From assembly GCF_916858675.1 (NCBI RefSeq), contig NZ_CAKASM010000001.1, forward strand, positions 532,692-596,691: a stretch of 64,000 bases of DNA. The letters are read 5' to 3'. This DNA comes from Sphingomonas sp. Leaf21. Lineage in GTDB: Bacteria; Pseudomonadota; Alphaproteobacteria; Sphingomonadales; Sphingomonadaceae. Position numbers and translations under genes: made by a program. The notes under the pieces were generated by a model. That model worked only from the letters and a program-made list of their open reading frames with translations, was not told where the DNA came from and did no database searches. Each line of letters opens with the position of its first letter. Within the stretch, counting starts at the first letter, position 1. Shown here piece by piece: positions 7,643-15,431 of the stretch.

Positions 7643-8770
7643 GTGCGCCCCATCTTCAATATCGTCTTTGCCGTTCCGGCGCTCGTCGTCCTTACGCGCT
7701 GGCTATGGCCCTTGCCGCTGCCGCTCCTGGCCAAGATCCCGATCGCCGTCCTGATGCTGGCCGCATCGCAGTTCCACCTTTGGAGCCGATTGTCGTCCGG
7801 GTCGGTCTTCGCACCCGAATTTCCGCGTCCGGTCGTGATCCTCTTCAACTGGGCGTTCGGCATGCTGCTCCTGCTCGCCCTGTTACAACTGGCCTTGGAC
7901 CTCGGCACGCTGGTGGCGATGCTCGCACATGGCGAGGCGATCCGGGACGCTGACGCGTTTCGTTACGCTGTCGCCGTGCTGGCGGCCATGCTTGCCGGGA
8001 TCGGCGTCGCCAACGCTCTCCGCGTTCCGCCGGTCAAGGACGTGACCGTGGCGATCCGCGACCTGCCGTCGTCCTTCGACGGCTACAGGGTCGTCCAACT
8101 GACCGACCTGCATGTCAGCCGCCTCTTCACCTCCGAGTGGGCGCAGGCCGTCGTCGACCGCACCAACGCGTCCGGCGCCGACCTGATCGTCGTGACCGGC
8201 GACTTCATCGATGGTTCGGTCGAGATGCGTCGCCATGACGTGGCGCCATTACAGCGGTTGCGCGCGCCGGACGGCGTCTATGCCATACCGGGCAATCACG
8301 AATATTTCTTCGATTACGGCGCCTGGATGCGCCACCTGTCGGACCTCGGTTTCCGCATGTTGCCAAACGCACATGCCGTGGTCGAGCGGGGCGGCGACCG
8401 GCTGATCGTCGCCGGCGTCACTGACCTGTCGGCGCCCGGCGTCGGCGAGGCCGGTCCCGACCTCGCCCTCGCGCTTCGCGGCGTGCCCGCCGACGCACCG
8501 ATCATCCTCCTCGACCATCAGCCTCGCCACGCCCACGACGCCGCCGCACGCGGGGTCGCGCTTCAACTGTCCGGACACACGCATGGCGGCATGATCCGCG
8601 GGCTCGATCGGCTGGTCGCGCGGGGCAATGCCGGGTTTGTGTCGGGACGGTACGTCGTCGGTGGCATGACGCTCTATGTCAGCAATGGCACCGGGCTATG
8701 GCCGGGCTTCGCTCTCCGGCTGGGCGTCCCCTCCGAGATCACCCGGTTCACCTTGCGTCCGGTCGCATAG
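7643..8770 (+). CDS. Membrane-anchored metallophosphoesterase (YaeI/YkuE type)
   Basis: From the GTG at 7643 it is about 375 residues; an in-frame GTG at 7550 would add 31 basic residues and cannot be excluded. The N-terminal 140 residues contain four hydrophobic segments (e.g. IFNIVFAVPALVVL, AFGMLLLLALLQLAL). The catalytic domain then shows the complete binuclear-metal signature: QLTDLHVS (D-x-H), VTGDFID, IPGNHEY, and SGHTHGGM. Family members hydrolyse phosphodiesters or UDP-linked lipids; the substrate here is unknown. It stands alone upstream of a TBDR. Confidence 0.85.
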   Translation: MRPIFNIVFAVPALVVLTRWLWPLPLPLLAKIPIAVLMLAASQFHLWSRLSSGSVFAPEFPRPVVILFNWAFGMLLLLALLQLALDLGTLVAMLAHGEAIRDADAFRYAVAVLAAMLAGIGVANALRVPPVKDVTVAIRDLPSSFDGYRVVQLTDLHVSRLFTSEWAQAVVDRTNASGADLIVVTGDFIDGSVEMRRHDVAPLQRLRAPDGVYAIPGNHEYFFDYGAWMRHLSDLGFRMLPNAHAVVERGGDRLIVAGVTDLSAPGVGEAGPDLALALRGVPADAPIILLDHQPRHAHDAAARGVALQLSGHTHGGMIRGLDRLVARGNAGFVSGRYVVGGMTLYVSNGTGLWPGFALRLGVPSEITRFTLRPVA

Positions 8771-8845
8771 GGTCCCGGGCGACAGGTTTCCCACCCTGAT
8801 TCGATCGCACGCCTCGGGATCGCCAGAATACCAACCAACGGCATT

Positions 8846-8872
8846 TGCTATTGACACTTTGTCGCAATAGCA
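8846..8872 (+). promoter_or_regulatory. Palindromic operator candidate (Fur-like) before TBDR
   Basis: TGCTATTG (8846-8853) and CAATAGCA (8865-8872) form a perfect 8-base inverted repeat with an 11-base spacer, 37 bases before the TBDR start. TTGACA at 8851-8856, inside the palindrome, could be the -35 element, so a bound regulator would block RNA polymerase. The half-site TGCTATTGA recurs in front of the other siderophore-type receptor (41275-41292). Confidence 0.55.
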
Positions 8873-8908
8873 TTCTAGGGGCGAGGCGAACCAAGTGGGG
8901 GATTTTAC

Positions 8909-11029
8909 GTGACGCCCGTTTTCACGATGCTGGCTGTTGTTGCCGTTGCGCCTGATACCGTTCCGCAAAGGGCTGTCAGCGAGGAGATCATCGTCACCGC
9001 CCAGCAGACCAAGGGTACGGACGCCTATACGACGCCGGATCAGAGCTCGGCCTATCGCCTGCCGATCAGCATCCGCGACACGCCACAGGCGATCAGCGTG
9101 GTCACGCGCCAGCAGATCGACGACTTTCAGCTCAACGACATCAACGCGCTGCTCGCCACCGTACCGGGCTTCAACGTCCAACCCCAGGAAACCGACCGCT
9201 TCTATTACTCGGCGCGCGGTTTCGACGTGCAGAACTTCCAGGTCGACGGCCTCGGCCTGCCTCCGGCCTTTGCGGTGCAGGTCGGCTCGATCGACACCGC
9301 CATCTACGACCATGTCGAGATATTGAAGGGCGCGCCCGGATTGCTCTCGCCCGTCGGCAACCCCTCCGCTGTCGTCAATTTCATCCGCAAGCGCCCGACG
9401 CGCGACTTCCAGGCGACGGGATCGGCGCAATATGGATCGTTCGACAGTCTTCGCCTGCAGGGTGATGTCTCGACGCCACTCGACAAGGACGGTCATATCC
9501 GGGCGCTTGGCGTCGGTGTCTATTCGGATGCCGACAGCTATCTCGATCGCTACCACCTGCGTCGCTGGACGGGCTATGGCATCGTGGAGGCCGATCTCGG
9601 CGCGAACACCGTCGCAAGCATCGGCTATGGCTATCAGAACCACCGGAGTTCCGCGGCGCAATGGGGTGCCCTGCCGCTCTATTATACCGATGGCACGCGT
9701 ATTCCGCTGGCGCGATCGTCCAATACCGGTCCCGACTGGGCGGGCTTCAACGTCACCGACCGCCAGATATTTGGCGACATCACCCATCAGTTCAACGACA
9801 AGTGGCTGATCAAGGCCAGCGCGTTTCGCAGGGCGACCAACGAGCAGGACGACCTGTTCTACGTCTATGGCAATCCCGATCGCGCCACCGGCCTGGGGGT
9901 GTTTTCCTATCCGGGATCGTTCAAGGCGTCGAACCGCGACTTCACCTTCGACGTTCATGCCAGCGGAAGCTTCGAGGCGCTGGGTCAGGAGCAGATGCTC
10001 GTCGTCGGCTTCCTGCGCGGCGCGCTGACCTATCGTCAGTTGTCGCGCTATGACAATGCGGCGATCGGACTGTCCGTTCCGCTCGACCAGCTGTTCGACG
10101 GCAGCTTCCCCCGCCCGAACTTCCCCTCGACGTACAGCGACGATCCGGCGTTCTCGACCTATACGCACCAGCAGCGGACCTCCGCCTACGCAACTCTGCG
10201 CCTGCGCCCGGTCGATCCGCTCAAGCTCATCCTCGGCGCCAACTATACCTGGGCCCGAAGCGAGGGCTATTCCTATGGCGCTCCGAGCAATTACCGCGAC
10301 AACCGGTTCCTGCCCTTTGTCGGCGCGACGCTCGATCTCACGCGCCATGTCAGCGCCTATGCCAGCTATGCCACGATCTTCAATCCGCAGAACGTCTTCG
10401 GCGCAGGCGGCGTCCTCATCGCCCCGATCAAGGGCAACAGCCTCGAAGGCGGGTTCAAGGGCGAATGGTATGAAGGTCGATTGAACGCCGCCGTGTCGGT
10501 GTTCCGTGTCCGGCAGGACAATTTCGCCGAAGCGGCGGGGTTCGATCCGACGATCGGGCAGACCATCTATCGTGGCGTCAATTCCAGGTCCGAAGGCATC
10601 GAACTCGAACTGGGTGGCCAGCTCCTGCCCGGCGTTCAGGCCACCGGCGGCTATACGATCATGCGCATCCAGGGCGATGACGGCACGCCGACCCGCACCT
10701 TCGTTCCGCGCCAGACCGCCAAGCTGAACCTGACCTACAGCCCCCCGGTCTTGCCCGCGTTGAAGCTGGGTGCATCGCTTCAATATCAGACGAAGATCTA
10801 CGTCGTCGGGTCGACCATCTCGACGATCACCGGTCAGCCGATCCGCGTCACCCAGGACAAATATGCGACGCTCGATCTGCTCGGCAGCTACAAGATCACG
10901 GACAAGCTCCAGCTGGCGGTGAATGTCCGCAACGTCACCAACACCAAGGCGATCAACGCGCTCACCTACGACCAGGGCTATTACAACGCCCCCAGAAGCG
11001 TGCTGGCGACGGTCACGATCAGCTATTGA
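8909..11029 (+). CDS. TonB-dependent siderophore receptor
   Basis: 706 residues, starting at GTG with a short hydrophobic leader (MTPVFTMLAVVAVA). EEIIVTAQQ is the TonB-box region; the plug domain runs to about residue 165 with RDTPQAISVVTRQQIDD, the siderophore-type plug motif, then HVEILKGAPGLLSPVGNPSAV. The rest is a 22-strand barrel ending with the aromatic terminus ATVTISY. The palindromic site upstream suggests iron repression. The ligand is unknown; no siderophore synthesis genes are visible nearby. Confidence 0.88.
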   Translation: MTPVFTMLAVVAVAPDTVPQRAVSEEIIVTAQQTKGTDAYTTPDQSSAYRLPISIRDTPQAISVVTRQQIDDFQLNDINALLATVPGFNVQPQETDRFYYSARGFDVQNFQVDGLGLPPAFAVQVGSIDTAIYDHVEILKGAPGLLSPVGNPSAVVNFIRKRPTRDFQATGSAQYGSFDSLRLQGDVSTPLDKDGHIRALGVGVYSDADSYLDRYHLRRWTGYGIVEADLGANTVASIGYGYQNHRSSAAQWGALPLYYTDGTRIPLARSSNTGPDWAGFNVTDRQIFGDITHQFNDKWLIKASAFRRATNEQDDLFYVYGNPDRATGLGVFSYPGSFKASNRDFTFDVHASGSFEALGQEQMLVVGFLRGALTYRQLSRYDNAAIGLSVPLDQLFDGSFPRPNFPSTYSDDPAFSTYTHQQRTSAYATLRLRPVDPLKLILGANYTWARSEGYSYGAPSNYRDNRFLPFVGATLDLTRHVSAYASYATIFNPQNVFGAGGVLIAPIKGNSLEGGFKGEWYEGRLNAAVSVFRVRQDNFAEAAGFDPTIGQTIYRGVNSRSEGIELELGGQLLPGVQATGGYTIMRIQGDDGTPTRTFVPRQTAKLNLTYSPPVLPALKLGASLQYQTKIYVVGSTISTITGQPIRVTQDKYATLDLLGSYKITDKLQLAVNVRNVTNTKAINALTYDQGYYNAPRSVLATVTISY

Positions 11030-11217
11030 GGCCTCTTCGCCCGAAGCATGTCGAGCCGAACGTGCCGGTATCTCCGCCACACGGCTCGGCAGGGTTGGGT
11101 ACGGCTGTCGCCCAAGCACGGGAAGCGGCGATCTTCGACCGGTCCTCCCGCCTCCGGCGACCCGACGTCGCCGGACAGCGCTTGGTCCGTTCCGCCATGT
11201 CGGACGTTGACCGCAGC

Positions 11218-12048
11218 ATGAAGACGATCCGCTTTCCCGACGGTACGACCGTCCCCGCGCTTGGCCAGGGCACCTGGATGATGGCGGAAGATCCCGCCCG
11301 CCGGTCCGACGAGATCGCCGCGCTTCGCGAAGGGCTGTCACTCGGCCTGACCCTGATCGACACCGCCGAGATGTATGCCGACGGCGAGTCCGAACGCCTC
11401 GTCGGGGAGGCAATCGCGGGCGTGCGCGACGAGGTGTTCCTCGTCAGCAAGGCCTATCCCCAGAATGCCTCGCGCGACCGGCTCCAGCACGCCTGCGAAG
11501 CGAGCCTCGACCGGCTCGGGACCGATCGGCTCGACCTCTACCTGCTGCACTGGCGCGGGCGCGTACCGCTCGCGGAGACGGTCGAGGCGATGGAGCGACT
11601 GGTCGCGGCGGGCAAGATCCTTCGCTGGGGCGTGAGCAACCTCGATGCCCACGACATGGAGGAACTCGTCGCGACCGGCGGCGAAGGCTGTCAGACCGAC
11701 CAGATTCTCTACAACCTGACCAGACGCGGTCCGGACTATGACCTGATCCCGTGGCTCGCACGGCATCACATGCCGGTCATGGCCTATAGCCCGGTCGAAC
11801 AAGGTCGTCTGCTGGCGCATCCCGACCTTGCCGCCATGGCCGGGGACCGCGCGGTCACGCCAGCGCAGATCGCGCTTGCCTGGCTGCTGGCACGGGACGG
11901 CGTCCTGCCCATCCCCAAGGCCGGATCGGTCGCGCATGTCCGGGACAATCGTGCCGCGCTGGACCTCACGCTGTCCGAGGCCGAGTTGCACCGCCTCGAC
12001 ACGCTCTTTCCGCCCCCACGCGCTCCCGAACCGCTCGCGATGCTCTAG
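11218..12048 (+). CDS. Aldo/keto reductase
   Basis: 276 residues from MKTIRFPDGTTVPALGQGTW; an upstream in-frame ATG at 11197 would add seven residues. NAD(P)H-dependent carbonyl reductase of the AKR superfamily. The catalytic tetrad is visible as Asp and Tyr in LIDTAEMYADG, Lys in VFLVSKAYP and His in YLLHWRG; IPKAGSVAHVRDN is the cofactor-binding loop. It converges on the LysR gene, with the two stop codons overlapping by 4 bases. The physiological substrate is not evident. Confidence 0.85.
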   Translation: MKTIRFPDGTTVPALGQGTWMMAEDPARRSDEIAALREGLSLGLTLIDTAEMYADGESERLVGEAIAGVRDEVFLVSKAYPQNASRDRLQHACEASLDRLGTDRLDLYLLHWRGRVPLAETVEAMERLVAAGKILRWGVSNLDAHDMEELVATGGEGCQTDQILYNLTRRGPDYDLIPWLARHHMPVMAYSPVEQGRLLAHPDLAAMAGDRAVTPAQIALAWLLARDGVLPIPKAGSVAHVRDNRAALDLTLSEAELHRLDTLFPPPRAPEPLAML

Positions 12049-12941
12049 CCGCGAATGTAATCGACGAACGCGCGCAGCGGCGGCGGCACCAGACGGCGGC
12101 CCGAATAATAGAGGAACGGACCAGAGAAGGATTGCCACCAGTCGGGCAGCACGGCTTCGAGCGCGCCGCTCGCCAGCGCTGGCGCGAGCCAATCCTCGAA
12201 CAGGTGGATGATCCCGCCGCCCGCGATTGCCATGTCGACCAGCAGGTCGGCCGCGCCGGACACGCTGGCGATCAGCGGGCCCTGCGGCTCGATCCGCACG
12301 ATCTCGCCATCGCGTTCGAACTCCCAGGGGCTGGTGAGCGCGCCGCTGGTGAAGCGGCCGCGCAGGCAGGCGTGGGTCAGCAGGTCGCGCGGATGGCCGG
12401 GGCACCCGCGCGCATCGAGATAGGCGGGCGCCGCCGCGGTCGCGAAACGCTGGACCCGCGGGCCGATCGGCACCGCGATCATGTCCTGCTCCAGCCGTTC
12501 GTCATGGCGGATGCCGGCATCGCAGCCTGATGCGACCATGTCGACGAACCCGTCCTCCGCGACGATCTCGACCTGAATGTCGGGATAGGCGGCGAGGAAG
12601 CCCGGCAGGATCGCCGGGAGCACCAGCCGCGCCGCGCTGACCGGCACGTTGAGCCTGAGCGTACCTGCCGGTTTGTCCCGGAACAGGTTCACGACATCGA
12701 GCGCCGCCTCCACCTCGCCCAGCGCCGGTGCCAGTCGCTCGATCAGCCGCGTGCCCGCCTCGGTCGGCACGACGCTGCGTGTGGTGCGATGGAGCAGCCG
12801 GACGCCCAGCCGCGCCTCCAGTCTGCGTACCGCCTCGCTGAGCGTGGAGGCGCTCGATCCGGTGGTCCGGGCTGCGTCGCGAAATCCACGCGCCTGTGCG
12901 ACCGTCAGGAACGCGTTGAGATCGGCAAGGTCGGCTTTCAT
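12045..12941 (-). CDS. LysR-family transcriptional regulator
   Basis: 298 residues from MKADLADLNAFLTVAQ. The N-terminal winged helix-turn-helix (GFRDAARTTGSSASTLSEAV, then LLHRTTRSVVPTEAG) is textbook LysR; the remaining 200 residues are the periplasmic-binding-like effector domain. It is transcribed away from the pdxI-like gene across a 90-base gap, so that oxidoreductase is its most likely target, with possible autorepression. Confidence 0.9.
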   Translation of the reverse strand: MKADLADLNAFLTVAQARGFRDAARTTGSSASTLSEAVRRLEARLGVRLLHRTTRSVVPTEAGTRLIERLAPALGEVEAALDVVNLFRDKPAGTLRLNVPVSAARLVLPAILPGFLAAYPDIQVEIVAEDGFVDMVASGCDAGIRHDERLEQDMIAVPIGPRVQRFATAAAPAYLDARGCPGHPRDLLTHACLRGRFTSGALTSPWEFERDGEIVRIEPQGPLIASVSGAADLLVDMAIAGGGIIHLFEDWLAPALASGALEAVLPDWWQSFSGPFLYYSGRRLVPPPLRAFVDYIRG

Positions 12942-13031
12942 CGTTCGGTTTTCCGTACAGCCCGTGCGGATCACTCCCGCTTATCGTTACGATCCGCAAG
13001 CCGTATTTCGGGGCCAGCAAGGAGAATAACG

Positions 13032-13895
13032 ATGACGATCGACCAGGCAGGCACCTATCCCTTCGCCGGACGCAGCGTGCGGCGGCTTGGCTATGGCGCG
13101 ATGCAACTCGCCGGGCCCGGTGTGTTCGGCCCGCCGCGCGACAGGGACGGCGCGCTTGCCGTGCTTCGCGCCGCCATGGAGGCCGGTGTCAATCACATCG
13201 ACACCAGCGACTTCTATGGCCCGCACGTCACCAATCGGCTGATCCGCGAGGCATTATACCCCTACACCGACGACCTGCTGATCGTGACCAAGATCGGCGC
13301 GCGTCGCGGTGACGATGCGTCCTGGCTGCCCGCGTTCGAGCCGGACGAAGTGACCCGCGCCGTCGAGGACAACCTGACGAACCTCGGGCTGGAGACGCTC
13401 GACGTCGTCAATCTGCGCCTGATGTTCGACGTGCATGGTCCGGCCGAGGGATCGCTCGCCGCACCGCTCAAGGCGTTGGCGGACCTGCAGCGTCGGGGCT
13501 TGGTGCGTCATATCGGCCTCAGCAACGTGACGCCGACGCAGTTGGGGGAAGCGCGCGACATCGCCGAGATCGTCTGCGTCCAGAACCAGTATAACCTCGC
13601 CCACCGCGATGACGACGGCTTCATCGACACGCTGGCGACGGAGGGTATCGCCTATGTGCCCTTCTTCCCGCTCGGCGGGTTCAGCCCGCTGCAATCGGCG
13701 GCGCTGTCCGGCGTGGCGGCGCGGCTCAAGGCCACGCCGATGCAGGTGGCGCTGGCATGGCTGCTCCAGCGGTCGCCCAACATCCTGTTGATCCCAGGCA
13801 CCTCGTCGGTGGAGCACCTCCACGAGAACCTCGCCGCGGGCTCGCTGACGCTGCCCGACGATGCCGTGGCCGAACTCGACGCGATCGGGCGGTAA
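13032..13895 (+). CDS. pdxI: Pyridoxal reductase-like aldo/keto reductase (YdbC/PdxI type)
   Basis: 287 residues with AAGGAGAATAAC before the ATG. The sequence matches my memory of E. coli YdbC/PdxI very closely: RLGYGAMQLAGPGVFGPPRD, NHIDTSDFYGPHVTN, LLIVTKIGARRGDDASWLP, and PFFPLGGFSPLQS are nearly identical blocks. PdxI reduces pyridoxal to pyridoxine with NADPH in vitamin B6 salvage. The tetrad Asp/Tyr (DTSDFYG), Lys (TKIGARR) and the NADP loop (PGTSSVEHLHEN) are intact. Function by homology only; sphingomonad homologues may act on other aldehydes. Confidence 0.78.
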   Translation: MTIDQAGTYPFAGRSVRRLGYGAMQLAGPGVFGPPRDRDGALAVLRAAMEAGVNHIDTSDFYGPHVTNRLIREALYPYTDDLLIVTKIGARRGDDASWLPAFEPDEVTRAVEDNLTNLGLETLDVVNLRLMFDVHGPAEGSLAAPLKALADLQRRGLVRHIGLSNVTPTQLGEARDIAEIVCVQNQYNLAHRDDDGFIDTLATEGIAYVPFFPLGGFSPLQSAALSGVAARLKATPMQVALAWLLQRSPNILLIPGTSSVEHLHENLAAGSLTLPDDAVAELDAIGR

Positions 13896-14207
13896 TCAGG
13901 CCGACCGATTGGCGAGCACCGCGTCGAGAAGGCCGGGAAAGCGCTGGTCGAATTCGGCGCGGCGCAGCGTGTTGATCATTTCACGCCCGGCCTGCGTCGT
14001 CTCGATCAGCCCCGCTCCGCGCAACAGCTTCAAGTGGTTGGAGAGCGTGCTTTTCGGAATCGTCTCGCACGGCGCGGCATCGGTGCAACTCAGCCGCTCG
14101 GTCGCCGCGAGCCGCGCCACCATGGCCAGCCGATTGGGATCGGCCAGCGCGTGCAGCGCCAGATCGAGCGGAACGTCCTCCAGCCGGGGGTGAGTGAAGC
14201 GAGGCAT
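13896..14207 (-). CDS. ArsR-family transcriptional regulator
   Basis: 103 residues from MPRFTHPRLEDVPLD. The winged helix domain reads LHALADPNRLAMVARL, then TIPKSTLSNHLKLLRGAGLIET as recognition helix and wing start. The metal motif ELCVCDL of ArsR/SmtB is absent (RLSCTDAAPCETIP instead, with two Cys), so a redox or organic signal is as likely as a metal. It ends directly against the pdxI-like stop and is divergent from the SDR at 14339, which it probably represses. Confidence 0.85.
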   Translation of the reverse strand: MPRFTHPRLEDVPLDLALHALADPNRLAMVARLAATERLSCTDAAPCETIPKSTLSNHLKLLRGAGLIETTQAGREMINTLRRAEFDQRFPGLLDAVLANRSA

Positions 14208-14238
14208 GAGACGAATATAGGGCACGATATCGAATTTA

Positions 14239-14261
14239 ATAGTTCGGCATTATTGAACTAT
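14239..14261. promoter_or_regulatory. Inverted-repeat operator candidate between arsR-type gene and SDR
   Basis: ATAGTTC (14239-14245) and GAACTAT (14255-14261) form a perfect 7-base inverted repeat with a 9-base spacer in an AT-rich part of the 131-base divergent intergenic region. Position and symmetry fit a dimeric ArsR-type binding site controlling both directions. Confidence 0.5.
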
Positions 14262-14338
14262 CGAAGCGTCATCCCATCTTCCGCTTGCCGACAGCGCACC
14301 ATGCCGTGGTCGCGGGCCAGCATTTTTGGAGAATAAAT

Positions 14339-15073
14339 ATGTCGATTCAGGGCAGGACCGCGCTCGTCACCGGCGGATCGCGCGGTATCGGAGCGGCCAT
14401 CGCCAAGCGTCTCGCGGCGGATGGCGCGACCGTGGCGATCACCTATGCCGGTAACAAGGCCGCCGCCGACGCCGCGGTGGCGGCGATCGAGAGTGCGGGC
14501 GGCACCGCTTTCGCCTTCCAGGCAAACGCCGCCGATCCCGCCTCGCAGCGCGCGGGCGTCGAACAGGCCGCCGCCGCCCTGGGTGGGATCGACATCCTGG
14601 TCCACAATGCCGGGGTGGCCGAGTTCTCCTCGGTGACCGAGGACACCGACGACACCTACGACCGTCAGTTCGCCGTCAACGTGAAGGGTCTGCATGTCGG
14701 CACCCGCGCGGCCCTGCCGCACCTTCGCGACGGCGGGCGGATCATCCTGATCGGTAGCATCTCGGGCGAGATGGCCTTCCCCGCGACCACCGTCTACAGC
14801 GCGACCAAGGCCGCCGTGGCGGCGCTGGCACGCGGCTGGGCCAAGGAGCTTGCGCCTCGCAACATCCTGGTCAACACCGTCCAGCCAGGGCCGATCGACA
14901 CCGATATGAACCCGGCCGACAGCGACTTCGCAGGGCAGGTGCTGCAGGCGATCCCGCTTGGCCGCTATGGCAAGGTCGAGGAGATCGCGGGCGCGGTTGC
15001 GTTTCTCGCCGGACCGGATGCCAGCTACATCACCGGCACGACGCTCAACATCGATGGCGGTGCGACGGCCTGA
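14339..15073 (+). CDS. SDR-family oxidoreductase (3-oxoacyl-ACP-reductase-like)
   Basis: 244 residues. TGGSRGIG is the NAD(P) glycine motif, HNAG the structural motif, and Ser-YSATK the catalytic triad; IDGGATA is the usual classical-SDR C-terminus. TGGAGAATAAAT precedes the ATG. Its position behind the ArsR-type gene and operator implies inducible expression. The substrate is unknown. Confidence 0.88.
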   Translation: MSIQGRTALVTGGSRGIGAAIAKRLAADGATVAITYAGNKAAADAAVAAIESAGGTAFAFQANAADPASQRAGVEQAAAALGGIDILVHNAGVAEFSSVTEDTDDTYDRQFAVNVKGLHVGTRAALPHLRDGGRIILIGSISGEMAFPATTVYSATKAAVAALARGWAKELAPRNILVNTVQPGPIDTDMNPADSDFAGQVLQAIPLGRYGKVEEIAGAVAFLAGPDASYITGTTLNIDGGATA

Positions 15074-15114
15074 CGGATAGCATGGGCGTGCCGGCCACCG
15101 GGGGTCGGCACGTC

Positions 15115-15240
15115 GATGCCCTTGGGCTGCGCGATCGCATCGTTGACCAGCACGTGGACGCGCCCGAACCGTGCTTCGGCGGCCTCGAGAAAGGCGTCGA
15201 AGTCGGCGCCGTTCGTCGCGTCGGGGACTGTCAGGACTTT
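15115..15240 (-). pseudogene. Fragment of a second SDR gene
   Basis: Minus-strand translation gives VPDATNGADFDAFLEAAEAR, then FGRVHVLVNDAIAQPKG. This closely matches the internal segment DGADFDAFVEAAEARFGRV of the intact SDR at 51170-51895, but there is no N-terminal Rossmann motif and no catalytic YxxxK. The NNAG motif has decayed to NDAI. The fragment ends near 15240, directly next to the transposase remnant. Confidence 0.7.
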
Positions 15241-15255
15241 TATGCGGCAGGCCGG

Positions 15256-15400
15256 TCACCGTCGGATGACCAAGCGCTCGCCGAAGTTCACGGCGAACTG
15301 GCTTTTTGGCCTCACCCCATTCGCGCGGCGGTCGTTTCCATTCGTCCGCCGCGTGATTGCGCACGAGCTGCGGCAGCGCCATCGCGGCATCGTCACGACA
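15256..15400 (-). pseudogene. IS256-type transposase C-terminal remnant, frameshifted
   Basis: Minus-strand frames give MALPQLVRNHAADEWKRPPR, then EWGEAK, and in the next frame QFAVNFGERLVIRR before a stop at 15256-15258. The pattern R-x-W then QFA-x-x-F-x-E-R is the usual C-terminus of IS256-family transposases. The two parts are joined only by a one-base shift in an AAAAA run. No inverted repeats or target duplication are obvious, so this is an old scar. The identification is by memory of the family pattern. Confidence 0.45.
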
Positions 15401-15431
15401 TATCAGACTATCAAGTGCCGAAGTCCCCCAT

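Noticed and set aside
8696..11413. 905-codon antisense frame over the siderophore TBDR
   Set aside because: No family pattern, and it spans a clear intergenic region with promoter and operator.
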